From Asparagopsis taxiformis (Eukaryota; Rhodophyta; Florideophyceae; Bonnemaisoniales; Bonnemaisoniaceae), in NCBI GenBank assembly GCA_030407315.1, contig JALQPE010002347.1, positions 59,836-123,835 on the forward strand: a stretch of 64,000 nucleotides of DNA, written 5' to 3'. The position numbers and the translations under genes were made by a program. The notes below the pieces were generated by a model, which was given only the letters and a program-made list of their open reading frames with translations, ran no database searches and had not been told where the DNA came from. Position 1 is the stretch's first letter. Each line of letters starts with the position of its first letter. Below, in pieces: positions 32,848 to 43,237 of the stretch.

Positions 32848-34931
32848 ACCACATTCATCCAAACAAGATTCACTACATGGCTAAAAATGGCCTTGTTTCC
32901 AACATGCCTTCAACACTGCTCCGCACACCCCCTCGTGATTTCATCTGCTCTGGCTGTGCACAAGGAAAAATGCACGCAGCTCCATTCCGCCGCAAAGTAC
33001 GCCTTGCCCCTATCGGTTCTCACCTACACACCGATGTCTGCGGTCCCATGCCTCATAATTCCTTTTCCCGCAATCGTTTCTTCATTACCTTCCTTGACGA
33101 AGGCAGCAGATTCCTCACTCTGATACCCATCAAATCAAAAGCGGACGTAGGCTCCACCCTATCTCAACACATCACTGACACACTCACTCATACCCCACAC
33201 CGTATCACACAGCTCACCTCAGACAATGCCAAAGAATACCACACACATTCCCTCACATCCTTTTACAAACAACACAACATCCACCTTCACCCTACCATAC
33301 CTCACACCCCGCAAGAAAATTATCTTGCCGAGCGAGTGAATCGTACAATCATGAACACAACCCGTACCACACTCCTATCCGCCAATTTACCATTAGAACT
33401 GTGGGACTACGCTGCCATTGCCGCAGCTGACACGTACAACCACACCCCGCATGCAGCACATGGCCAGCTCCCAGCTGCCCTTTGGCACAATATTCACCCA
33501 CAAGTCGACTCACTCCTCCCATTCGGTACCGACGGCTACATCTATGACCCATCCCCACATAACAAACTGCAGTCCCGTTCCAAACTCGTCACATACATTG
33601 GACGATGCGACTACAACCACTACTTTGTTTACGATCGCGACTCACACAAGATATCACGATGCCGCACACTAGATTTCACCATTTACGACCCCCTGCATGA
33701 TCCCATTTGTACCACATCTCCCTCATCGATGACGCTAACTGCCAAAACACCGTCGTTAACCTTTACGGAGCCCAAAAACGTAAAGCAAGCTCGATCCGCT
33801 CCAGACGCCAGGGAATGGGAAATTGCATGGAACGCAGAACTCGACAATTTGGAAGATCGTGGTGTACTGACGTACATACCCAAGACCGATGTCCCACCGA
33901 ATACGAAGCTCCTCCCGGTTCAAACTGTCATAAAACTCAAAACTGACAGTGATGGTTCACCCACTACCCGCAAAGTTCGCTGTACAATACGAGGTGACCG
34001 CCAAATTTCCGGCCTACACTACGATCCGGATGATTTATCTAGTCCAGTTTGCCAGCCGCGAAGCGATACGAACGGCCCTAGCACTTGCGGCTGCTCATAA
34101 TTGGCATACCTTTCACTGGGACCTTGAAGCCGCATTCTTACATGAGCTGTTTACAGAAGATCGACACATCTTCCTCCACCAACCGCGCCGTTTCGATGGC
34201 ACTTTAAAATATCCAAATCATGTAGCCAAAACTGACTGGAAACATTATGGCAGTCGCCAGGCTTGTAAGATATTCACTGAAGGCCTGGCAGACTTTCTCA
34301 ACGTCTCCGACTTCTACCGCCTTACATCTGACACCTGCTCTTTCCTCCTCCGACACAACACCATTGGAAGGCCGCCATCCGTATTTTACGCCATCTCAAA
34401 ACCTCCTCATCCAAAGGAATTCTATACCCTCGCGGATTCTCCACCGGCTTACAAGCTTATTCGGATTCCGACTTTGCTGCTTGCCCTGATACGCGCCGCT
34501 CTACCTCTGGATCCATCATATTTTACAACAGTGCACCCATATCATGGCAGTCTCGCCGACAACGCAACGTTGTCACCTCTACACACGCAGCTGAATATAT
34601 CGCTGCTTTCCAAACAACCTTACTACTCAAATCGATTTCTAACTTTCTCACAGAACTGGGACACGCGCAAACAGACCCAATTCCTCTCTATATGGACAAC
34701 GCAGCTGCCATCAGTACTGCTAAAGCCAAATACCCCACACCAACCTCACGTCACATTGACGTCAAATTCCATTGGCTACGAGAACAGGTCAAACAAAAGT
34801 TTATACTCCCTACACATATCCCTTCTGCGCAAAACCCAGCAGACCTATTAACTAAGGCTCTCAAGCCTGCACAATTCACTGCCAAGGTACAACTCCTTCG
34901 TCTGAATCCACTCACAGCGCGCGGCGACTGA
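32730..34931 (+). pseudogene. Integrase and deleted RT-RNase H of copia-2
   Basis: Integrase: YHKWHLKLNHIHP zinc region, CSGCAQGK, catalytic Asp in HTDVCGP and TSDNAKEY, Glu in ENYLAERVNRT. The frame is open to 34100. A small indel near 34050 shifts into the next frame, which holds the first RT blocks (HWDLEAAFLHELF, GSRQACKIF). Near 34361 the sequence jumps from RT palm to the thumb/RNase H border: the IDD active-site segment present in copia-1 is missing, over 150 residues. RNase H (AYSDSDFAAC, LLTKALKPAQF) resumes in another frame and stops in TGA 34929-34931, inside a copy of the LTR-end motif. Reverse transcription cannot be encoded here. Confidence 0.85.
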
Positions 34932-34973
34932 CGAATAACTTCTCTTTTTCCGCGCTGTGACTACATCCAGCCT
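34929..34973 (+). repeat. Extra LTR-end motif and spacer before the copia-2 3' LTR
   Basis: TGACGAATAACTT (first 13 bases of the 5' LTR) at 34929, then a spacer ending CCAGCC, then the 3' LTR. Spacer bases resemble the copia-1 spacer (25483-25519) in order: CCGCG/CCACG, then CATCCAGCCT/GATAGCCT. Confidence 0.7.
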
Positions 34974-35085
34974 TTCCGAATAACTTACACATTTACAGTA
35001 CTTACAGTCATCACAACACATAGATAAACCTCCGCCGACGATCTCGGGGAGGAACAAACGGTCAAGCAACCACGTTTGTTTCACA
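34974..35085 (+). repeat. 3' LTR of copia-2
   Basis: 112 bp, matching 30647-30758 except for the first bases; followed by CTACA and the last 25 bases of gypsy-B before its own 3' LTR. Confidence 0.9.
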
Positions 35086-35115
35086 CTACATGACTGATAA
35101 ACAGTCATGGGGCGC

Positions 35116-35372
35116 TGTAGACAATGTGCAATACTGAGAAATGTCTCATCCTCCCACTCTAAAATATCGAGTATAATTACGTGTACTGCGGATCATTAGG
35201 ACACGTAATTGCTCTCCTTTGATAATTAGTACAGAAGATAGAAAGCAAGGGATTATATTCACTATATAAGCCCTTCCTCTACGTCCCTTTTGGGATCGGA
35301 GGTACCGGACTCCTTACCGACATCTGCACTGCACAACTTCTCAGGGATAGCTTGACCGCCTACTGGACTACA
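35116..35372 (+). repeat. 3' LTR of gypsy-B
   Basis: 257 bp, intact CA end, followed by GCGAG (35373-35377). The preceding bases, CATGGGGCGC, may act as a weak polypurine tract. Confidence 0.93.
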
Positions 35373-35377
35373 GCGAG

Positions 35378-35395
35378 ACCACCTCAATATCATCA
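35378..35395 (+). repeat. 3' LTR of copia-1, last part
   Basis: 18 bp that complete the copia-1 LTR interrupted at 25668. GTCGG (35396-35400) follows as its target duplication. Confidence 0.9.
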
Positions 35396-35494
35396 GTCGG
35401 CGCTCATAACACACACTCGACATCGAATACTACCTGGAGTAACCGTTATCATGTCCGTAGATCCACGACCGACCATCATTTACGGGCACTTTGA

Positions 35495-35790
35495 TCATTT
35501 GGCATCGGAGCTTTCGCCACCGACACCACCCAAACCTCCACAACAGCATTTTGCTGTATATGTGCTCAACCGAGTTCTACACTTACAAGTGCATACCTTA
35601 CCACTCGTACATGTTTCCGCCAAGTCCTTAGGCGATGGGATACAAGGATCCACGCACCTAAAGACACGCTCTAATGTCGGTATGTGATCTGGGTTGACGC
35701 GGACAGAGTTTTCCACAACACTCCCACTTCCGATCGGTGCGGAGGAAAGTGCCAGAAGGGGCCGATGACCAATGTGCAGGATGATACCAT
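35495..35790 (-). pseudogene. Cys-rich secreted protein gene, copy B, frameshifted
   Basis: The signal-peptide start (VSSCTLVIG) is at 35790 and the mature Cys-rich part is open to 35495 in another frame. One base is missing near 35757-35761 relative to copy A (GGAGGCC to GGGGCC), which separates the two. Cysteine spacing C-x3-C-x10-C-x5-C-x-C and the CC end are kept, and the TATA box (TATAAAAC, about 35867-35876) is better than in copy A. The loss may be recent, or a base error; a secreted product would be lost either way. Confidence 0.65.
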
Positions 35791-36693
35791 GATGCGAATG
35801 TCTTGTGTGAAAATGTGGCGATGTTGCTCTGCGTGATGGCTGCTATTTCTCCAACGGGTTGATGTTGTTTTATATCGTTTTGAATCGCGCGCTGGGGGTC
35901 GCATATGATGATGTTGAACAGTGCCTGTTTTCGCCATCATGACGCGGATGTTTCTACGTATGGAGTCTGTTGCTGCTGCAATGACGCGTGGATTGCATTA
36001 TACTCTAGACATACATTGGTTCGGGGGTTTGGCATAATATCTAGCCGAGGAGACACACTTCTTTCGGACGAAGGTTTATGATTTAAAATGTCGTCTTGTG
36101 GCCTGGTATGGTTTATAGAATATGCACCGCACAATGCAACGAGGATGAAGGCCGGTTTTTGAATCGCGTGCTGGGTGTCGCCTATAATGATAGCGAACAG
36201 CGTTTACTTCCAGCCCCTCTAATGGGGACTTTTCTACGAATTGCGACCCACTTGATGTAACAATGACGTACGGAACGTCTGCATGCGCCCGTGTAGCCCG
36301 CTGCAGCGCCGGGAGGAAAAGCAGGCGGCGGTCATTTCTCCCCGGTGTTCGAGATACTTGCCTGCGTAGATCATGCTACGGAGCTTGGCATATCGCGAGG
36401 TGCAACTGTCTCGCATGCAGATGCAGACCGTACGACCTGGTTGTATTTGCTGATGCGGCTCGGAGTCGCATTGCAACATGGACGCAGATCATTGACAGCG
36501 TGTCATATGCATATCACAGATCGGGCTCTCGCTAATATCAGCAGCCGCAATCGTCTTGCCGCATGGCATGCATCTGGTTATTGGCTATCGCATTGGGGTG
36601 ATATGGTTCAGTGGGTTGTGGTCTCTTGCGTCGAGATACGCTGTCTCGCGCTTGATGATGTTTATTGGAAAACTTAATTTCTGATAACGGTTG

Positions 36694-37062
36694 TCAATGT
36701 CTGAATTGGCACTGTTGGATAGTCGTCAGTGCTTGTGCAACGCTTCCGGAACTATGGGGCACTGACGCCGGTTTGTGTACATACGAGACTTGGATAGTTG
36801 ATGGTTTTAGAGATCTATCCATATCGGTAATTCGCATAATGTAGGCGATGGAGCGTTTTGTGGTCACATGTGATCCTGTGAAATGGACTATCTTTCCGGG
36901 TGTCGGGTTATACATATGAATACGAGCCATGTGGAATGGCGTTTCCACGTCGTGATGTAGATGATGTGGTTGTTGCGCGAAGTCGAAAGTTCCACACTGC
37001 GTATGATCACATGTTTGTTGAAGTTTCAACGATGTGATCTGCCTCTGGAAAATCTCAGCCAC
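36694..37062 (-). CDS. Hypothetical 122-codon ORF in duplication copy B
   Basis: An open frame whose central part (THVTTKRSIAYIMRITDMDRSL-like stretch) is also readable in copy A, where a one-base difference splits it. It shows no recognised domain, is His/Thr-rich and has no signal peptide. It may simply be non-coding DNA that is open by chance, so I rate it low. Confidence 0.2.
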   Translation of the reverse strand: MAEIFQRQITSLKLQQTCDHTQCGTFDFAQQPHHLHHDVETPFHMARIHMYNPTPGKIVHFTGSHVTTKRSIAYIMRITDMDRSLKPSTIQVSYVHKPASVPHSSGSVAQALTTIQQCQFRH

Positions 37063-37235
37063 GTCGTGTCGGCTTCACTCGGTGAGACTTACATTCATCG
37101 TTGTATCCTTGACAAGGATTCCTTGTGTGAAAAATGACCGATGAAAAAACTCTACCAATCATATGGATACAAGTGGTCTGACCACAGCAATCTCGGAATA
37201 TATACTGGACTGAAACGACCCACTCGACCCGAAAC

Positions 37236-38899
37236 TTCATGTGCATGAATTGTTGGATAAATACCTTTATCCTCGTATAACCACAAAAGTCACACCGGAC
37301 ATGTGGTTCATTGGTTTTACATGAATCCTTTGCATCCAATCAAGAGTAGAATACCGAACCGTTCGAAATTATAACAAAACTTTAATGCCGGATTATAACC
37401 CGCTGCCATCGCCGTGGCACTTGTAGTGCTCCAGATGGAACGAATATATGAATATATCAAAGTTACATCCATGCAATTTACAGATAACGACGCTTTCCCG
37501 CTCGTCCGATCAGATACACTATGCCCAACGACCCCGTCGCGTACATCACCAACCTCTTCTTCCTCCCTATATCCTGCGTGTAATACAGCCTTGTTTGCAT
37601 GCCAAGCATCTACAAGGAGCCGTGTCGTATATGGCTGCACACCCGATGAGGTTGGGCGACACCCCTGTGGTTCCACAAGCGAGCCACAGACAATAAGGGG
37701 ATACGCCTTGATGCGCCGCAGAGTATGGCGAAACATGATGCTTGTTATGACGTGACCGCGGTTGTGAATTGGCTGCCGTGCTTTTTGTTGCTCTGTTGTG
37801 ATCGATATAATGCCTGGCTGGAGAAAAATCGGATTAACTGTTCGTCTACGGTGTGGCTGCCGTGTGTAAGACGCTCGGCCTTCACCGTTGACATTGTTCA
37901 TTGTTTATAACCTATGTTGATGCAAAGGGGGGCAATTAAATCGAGTCGATAATGGGTTTTTCTCCACCGAGGATACACCTTGCATCCCCATAGTCTATTT
38001 TGATATCCATCTCAAACATGCAATGCGGCACATTAAAGGAGAATGACGGACTTCACAAGCCGCGAACGGTATATAAATGTTTCTACGCTCCGCGAAGGGT
38101 GTTCCAAGCGGCGCAAGGTGTGTATATGTGCGTCAGTTGCAGCAGGCAAGTAGGTTCGAACAGTCGTTCATTATTTGTTTTATTCGAGCTGGATGCCTGT
38201 TTGAAATACTTGTCTTGATGGAATTGTCGCACCGAGTCTTCTGTTCGGACTGCAATTAGTCCTATGTCAAGTTGGAGTTCTCGTTTGACTTTGCGCTACT
38301 CTCATCGATGAATATCGATGATTCCTTTCTGGATATGGTGAGATAAATCGCACCCACCAGTGATTCAAACTTGGCCTTTGGGCTCACTACGATGAAAGTA
38401 CATTTGTGCATGTAGGCGACTAGTCACTCGTTGCCTATCGTAAACCAGTACCGGCCATATCTTCTCTGAATATTGTGTGTTTTCGACTATCTACAGAGTT
38501 CATCTTGCTGCAGTACTGGATATTTCTAGGATACGCAATTCGGAGTAATCGCAGCAGTGAAGCTAATCCCTGTATGCTTTTGAAATCTAGACTTGAATTA
38601 ATCTTCCAGCTTGTGAAGGGCTTTCTATGACCGATATCAGAATGCTTTCGTTTGCTGATATTCGTGGATTGCGCATTTCTCATGGTACCAACCTTCCCGA
38701 CATGTCTACATCGCTATATAGATAGGTCCACACACATACATATCTGTCTTTGAATGTCAGTCAGATGCAATGACTGCTGAAATGAAATTGGTCACCGATA
38801 CATCCCCTCCAGGAAAAACAACTCATTCCTACGTGAGAATCTTACTGGTAGCCCTGTCAGAACAGTAAAACCATTAGCCCACATGTCCGGTGTGACCTA
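37236..38899. other. Stretch without a supported gene
   Basis: The longest frame is 194 codons at 37317-37901 (minus); it has no recognisable motif, an Arg/Thr-rich composition and a competing overlapping frame on the other strand. I do not call it. The rest is AT-rich and featureless to me. Confidence 0.4.
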
Positions 38900-40099
38900 C
38901 AGTGCGCGACACTTCTATAAATCACCCCCACATTTTGCGATTGCTCACTCAACATGAACAGCAACTCACATTCCGACTGCGTCCAATGAATGAGTAGGCC
39001 AAATCCATTACGACGCACGTTCTATTCCTCCAAAAAGAGCTGTTCAGGCGAGTGCAGCGGGACGTTAATTTATTGTCAGTGCGACATTTCTATAAATCAG
39101 GAGCATTGAATACATTCCAAACGCCAGATGGAGGTATGTCAATACTTCGTCGTCTGTCCTCTTCCCTTCAGCACTTTTATCATGCGTTTTTGCATGGTAC
39201 CTCTTGACGAAAATGCTCCCCAAACCATGACAGACTTACCCCCTTGTTGCCTTTTCGAAAAAACCGTTCCTCTTTGCGCAAATCATGCCAATAGTAGGCA
39301 AAACCATCTGGACCATCTAGATTGAACTTTTTTTCATCGCTGAATATCACTTTTCCCCATTCTTCTCCCCTCCAATGGACGAATTGCGATGCAAAAGAAA
39401 TTCTGCGAGCAATACGTCTTTCCTGAAGCATTGGTGCGCATTTCATCTTTCTATATTGCAGATTGCATTCATTGTGCAATAAGCGTTGTACAGTACGAAC
39501 ACTACAGGTCAGGTTGAAGACTTTTTGAGCGAGCTAGATGTGTCATTTCCTAATGAAGCTTGCCTCAAAACCTGCATCATTGTCCTCCTCGACATTTTTT
39601 TCGGTTTTGGGCGCCTCATTATCGTTCCGTACCCCTCTGTATTCTTTAAAAAGCTTGTCACTACACCCCTAGATCGTCCCAGCACTTTTGCAATGAAAGA
39701 TTTTGACTTCCCACACCACCACATTCCAAGTATCTCACCCCTCTCTTTCTCGGTGAGAACCACACCTCGGGGCATTTTGAAATCGAAAATACACCCAGTT
39801 GAGATAGTGAGTCTTACCAACCGACTTCTGTTTATCTATCCTCGAAGTTTCATGCCAAATGATCCGTTCATTCTTGGATGATGACCGTTTTTTTGGACCT
39901 GATTTATAGAAATGTCGCACGGACTTTAAACTAATGTCCCGATGAACTCGCTTGAACGGCTCTTTGAGGAGGAATGGAATGTGCCTCATAATGACTTTGT
40001 CATACTCATTCATAGGACGCAGTCCAAATGCGCGTTGCTGTTCGTTTTGGGTGAACATTCGCAAAACGTGGGGGTGATTTATAGAAGTGTCGCGCACTG
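38900..40099 (-). mobile_element. Tc1/mariner element with IR/DR ends, inactive
   Basis: 1,200 bp between TA dinucleotides (38898-38899 and 40100-40101). Inverted repeats of about 200 bp: 38900-39100 against 39899-40099. The outer ends, CAGTGCGCGACACTTCTATA.., match over 32 bases and then continue with one mismatch. Each arm holds an outer and an inner direct repeat, TGCG(CG)ACA(C/T)TTCTATAAATCA (inner at 39080-39099 and 39900-39919). The middle of the arms has diverged by roughly a quarter while these sites are conserved. The transposase between them is broken and truncated. Confidence 0.9.
39120..39775 (-). pseudogene. Tc1/mariner transposase, frameshifted and truncated
   Basis: ATG at 39775, with an N-terminal helix-turn-helix (LTEKERGEILGMW..KSKSFIAKVLGRSRGVV). 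A frameshift near 39530 leads into a second frame (NLQYRKMK..) with the first catalytic Asp in VIFSDEKKFNLDGPDG. A second shift near 39230 leads to the SVMVWGAF block, and the frame then ends near the inner repeat. The second and third catalytic acids are absent. It belongs to the Tc1-like group by the HTH and the FSDE..F motif. It cannot be active; a full copy elsewhere could still move the ends. Confidence 0.85.
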
Positions 40100-40197
40100 T
40101 ATGTGGTTACTGCAGTAATCTGATTATATCCTAACAAGCCCTACTCGTCCTGAAAGTCTGCCAACTTGAACGAGAGACTTCAGTTCCATGAGAGCCG

Positions 40198-40328
40198 TGA
40201 ATTTCGAATAAATCTTATGAGAAAATATACTTATCCTCTCTCGTCAACGTAGTCGGATTTTAATTTCATTGCTGTCTAGAGATCGGCGGCCGTTTTTTGA
40301 CAGGCTGTCCTAAAGTACCATTCTGATA
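40198..40328 (-). repeat. Possible degenerate solo LTR of the copia-3 family
   Basis: The right 60 bases (from CATTGCTGTCTAGAGATCGG through GACAGGCTGTCC to ATTCTGATA) align with the end of the solo LTR at 19862-19992. The left boundary is set only by assumed length and no target duplication is seen. Confidence 0.3.
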
Positions 40329-40649
40329 GGAGTCGTGTGATCTCAAGCCAAGAGATCATACTGCAAGTGTGATGGTAGCGACAGACTGTCGCGCATCCTG
40401 GAGGAATCCGAATCCCCAGAGCGGAGAAACAACTAGACAAAAACCTTCCAATCATGTCTAGACAAGTACTCTCCTGTCGCAAACGTACAAGTGTTTCCTA
40501 ATCTTTTTCTGTTCCCCCGTCGTACGCTTTTTGGACAAGGTATAAAATTCGATTTAAAATCCAAAATCAATTTATGGCCCCCCGAAAACTAACGAAAATA
40601 AAGGCAGACGTAAAAGACAGCTGTCCACAACTAAAATGGAAAGAGCTCA

Positions 40650-41807
40650 TCAGGAGGCGTGCGGTCCATTAAGACTAACTATAATGTTGAACCCCAAATT
40701 GCAATTACCAACCACGGTGAAATCCACGCCAGCAATGCGACAGCCCCATTTGCGCAACATAATCTCGGCGCAAACATCGATCGCGGTGCCTCGGAAAACG
40801 TCACGTCCAAGGAACGCCGAATTGCCGAAAGCAACGTCATTCGGGTCCATGAATCTACCAAACAACGGCGCAATAGCCTCTGATCGATCCGCAAGAATCC
40901 CCGTCTGTGCCGCATCGAGCAAATCCTTCGTATACTCCACATTGATCTGCAAATCGCGCCGATTTCCCGCGCGCAAATGTCCCGTCACAATCTGATCAAA
41001 GTCCAACCGTAGAATGGCCTCCTGCGCATTCAGATAGTCTTTCACGCTGTCCGCCCCACCCAGGAGTGGTAGTGGTGCGTACAGCGGGAATAAAACATCG
41101 ACAAACATCACAATGCCATCACCGTCACCAGACCGTCGAACCAGCGTTACAACATCCCCATCCGTATGCCCCGGCATCATGCTCAATTCCAACTCAAGTC
41201 CCCGTCGTAACCGAATCTTCCTCCCATTCTCGCCGACAATTCTGTCCGGTGGCGGCGCAAGCGGCACCGTGCATTCAGCCAGTTGTTTCCGCGTCGTTTC
41301 AGATCCCCACACACGGACGCGCAGATGCGGGAATTTGGCGGTGAAAAAGTCGATGAAGAACTGAGTGGCGCCGATATGATCGATATGGAAATGCGAATAC
41401 ACAATGTCGAATCGTCGCGGCTGCACATCTCCAATGAGAATTCCGGCCGCCTGTGTCAGACGCGTCATGCTTCCTGTCGGGAGACGCGATCCAGGAGAGT
41501 CGGGAAGATCGACAAATGCGAATCGTGTGCCAGATTTAATCATGAGCGTGGTGAAAAAACCGTCATAGTATTGGTACACATCGCGACGAAGTTCTGTCAG
41601 TGTGAATCCCTCCTCGCCGACCGGGATGTTACGCGCCTCCGCGGGAATGGGCAGGATGGGACAGGACTGCCCCGCCGCTGCGAGTGGGAGACAGGTCTCC
41701 AGTGCGGTGAGACATTGCTGGGAACGGGGGAGGGTCTCGCGGAGAGAGGGCTGGCTTGATGCGAGGATGAGGGTGAGAGAGAGGAGAATGAGGGTTGAGA
41801 TGGTCAT
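40650..41807 (-). CDS. Predicted secreted metallo-beta-lactamase-fold hydrolase
   Basis: 385 residues in one exon. Residues 1-18 form a signal peptide (TISTLILLSLTLILASS). The fold is shown by the zinc motif HFHIDH (H139, H141, D143, H144), H214 in PGH, D237 in FVDV and H277 in VTGH, all in the usual order, so both metal sites look complete. The family hydrolyses diverse substrates (lactones, glyoxalase-type thioesters, phosphate esters); the substrate cannot be read from sequence. Extra Cys residues (32, 39, 49 and near the C-terminus) suggest disulphides outside the cell. A TATA-like CTTTAAAAG at 41856-41864 lies 49 bases before the ATG. It is the clearest host enzyme in the window and looks intact. 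The C-terminal 60 residues are Cys- and Gly-containing and outside the core fold. Confidence 0.92.
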   Translation of the reverse strand: MTISTLILLSLTLILASSQPSLRETLPRSQQCLTALETCLPLAAAGQSCPILPIPAEARNIPVGEEGFTLTELRRDVYQYYDGFFTTLMIKSGTRFAFVDLPDSPGSRLPTGSMTRLTQAAGILIGDVQPRRFDIVYSHFHIDHIGATQFFIDFFTAKFPHLRVRVWGSETTRKQLAECTVPLAPPPDRIVGENGRKIRLRRGLELELSMMPGHTDGDVVTLVRRSGDGDGIVMFVDVLFPLYAPLPLLGGADSVKDYLNAQEAILRLDFDQIVTGHLRAGNRRDLQINVEYTKDLLDAAQTGILADRSEAIAPLFGRFMDPNDVAFGNSAFLGRDVFRGTAIDVCAEIMLRKWGCRIAGVDFTVVGNCNLGFNIIVSLNGPHAS

Positions 41808-41855
41808 GGTGGCTGTGGGTTGTGTTGATGTAGGTTTTCAAAGGACATGGATGGG

Positions 41856-41864
41856 CTTTTAAAG
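41856..41864 (-). promoter_or_regulatory. TATA-like box of the hydrolase gene
   Basis: CTTTAAAAG on the minus strand, 49 bases upstream of the ATG. Confidence 0.45.
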
Positions 41865-43237
41865 GGAAGAAAGGAGGATGAGACGGTTCGTATCACGTAA
41901 GGTTTTTGCGAGTGAAGGGTTTGGTGTGCTCGGAAAGAGTGTACAGATGGGATGGAAGCAGATGTAGAGATAGAGCTGAGGAGATGGTTTTGCTCGTGGG
42001 ACCTTGGTATGACGCGGTGAAGGAAAAGGTTTTTTCTCCCACAGATATGCAATTGATGGGATATTACACAGTCATTGATAGCATCGAAGGCAGAGTGGTA
42101 ACTGGAAGATGGATCCATCGATTTGATTCGTCTGAGTACACATGCATGCCAAGTCTCATACCAAACGTTTGAGATTTCGCCACTGAGTTTCCCATACGCT
42201 TTCAGTACATGTGTGTCGAATAGACGGCTGAGTTTTCAGCGGTTCACATGACTGGCACGAGCCCAATACACGTGCCTCTACCCGACGAATATTACACATA
42301 TGATATAGAACTGGACAAACATCATCTACGCGGAATTTCGAAAGGAAGCAACTGTAGTGCATGGTATGCACACCAAGCATCGGTCATCACTGTCCGTCTA
42401 CGCGGATGTGCACACAAGTTCATGGCTGCGTGTATGCTTCCACAAGGTAGTGATTGGATGTTGCGACATATCGCCGTGGACATTTCACCCTTCGCGTCGT
42501 TTCTGTGGAATGAAGACGATCGCAATGTGACGAGTTGAGGTTTTAATTGCTACGTGCCGGATCATTCATGGACTTGTCGTTAAATATCTGACGCACCGTT
42601 TTTTTTGAACGATCATTCGTCCCACGCCCGGCCTGTAATGACTTTTGTCATACGTTTGCGAAAGTGTCCACTGGTACCTCGTGAAGGACAAGCTGTCCTT
42701 GTGTTACGCATGGTTGTGGCAATGGTCACACGTGGGGAGAGATGTGTTTAATGGGTGCTCGGGTTGCGGTAATTGTGGAGTTGAGAAATCAATTGGTAAT
42801 GGTAATGTGTAGTACGGAGTAATCGAATTTATTTCCTTGACCAAGTACACTTTCTGACTTGGCATCGTCGTAGTGGACGGTTAGCAGGTGGACAACGTGT
42901 CTAGAGGTTCTTTGCAATCGTGGAGATCTGATCAGTCAAATGTGAACGAAGGAAACAAGATGTGTTACATTTCCGACCATCTCGAAGTCAGCGATCATGA
43001 GCACTGTTCATAGTGCTTTCAATCCTAGGGACCCCTACAATACCATGATATCCTCAGCATTTTTGTGACAATATGCCATTAACACTGCAATGCACGAGCA
43101 ACAGCGATACGAGTTACGAAACATTCGCAATTTATTGATGACGCATATCAATCAACCTAACTAAGCACTAATCAAGAAGCTCAATCTCCTAAGCACGAAA
43201 ACAAATCGCATCCCAGGCAAATTAAATCTTCACAACC
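41865..43237. other. Stretch without a supported gene
   Basis: Two plus-strand frames of 88 and 96 codons (41906-42172 and 42248-42538) have no recognisable motifs. An imperfect palindrome, AAGGACAAGCTGTCCTT, lies near 42684-42700. Confidence 0.4.

Larger units (their letters stand above)
30647..35085 (+). mobile_element. Copia-2, internally deleted Ty1/copia element
   Basis: LTRs of 112 bp (30647-30758, 34974-35085); target duplication CTACA (30642-30646, 35086-35090). The LTRs are identical apart from the first bases of the 3' copy (TTC for TGA). It is inserted at the last codons of the gypsy-B chromodomain frame. The coding region has frameshifts and lacks the RT active-site region, so it cannot be autonomous. 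Confidence 0.93.
25669..35372 (+). mobile_element. Gypsy-B, chromodomain gypsy element carrying copia-2
   Basis: LTRs of 257 bp at 25669-25925 and 35116-35372; target duplication GCGAG at 25664-25668 and 35373-35377. The LTRs differ by two one-base indels and one substitution by eye, the latter changing the 5' LTR end from CA to AA. Its own sequence is about 5.3 kb without copia-2 (30647-35085 plus one target repeat). A single stop in integrase and two downstream frameshifts disable it. Confidence 0.93.
20422..35395 (+). mobile_element. Copia-1, Ty1/copia element carrying nested insertions
   Basis: LTRs of 127 bp. The 5' copy is 20422-20548; the 3' copy is split into 25560-25668 and 35378-35395 by gypsy-B. 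The target duplication GTCGG flanks the whole unit (20417-20421, 35396-35400). Without gypsy-B the element would be about 5.3 kb. The LTRs are identical by eye, yet coding is broken by a stop and two frameshifts. This is the outermost of three nested insertions. Confidence 0.93.
35396..37235. repeat. Segmental duplication copy B, right part
   Basis: Continues the match to copy A (from 17681 to about 19430). It includes the decayed Cys-rich gene and the repeated promoter-like block (near 35880 and 36160). Confidence 0.87.

Noticed and set aside
37317..37901. 194-codon minus-strand ORF as a gene
   Set aside because: No motif, no homologue in the window, overlapping open frames on the other strand, and no promoter-like signal I could place.
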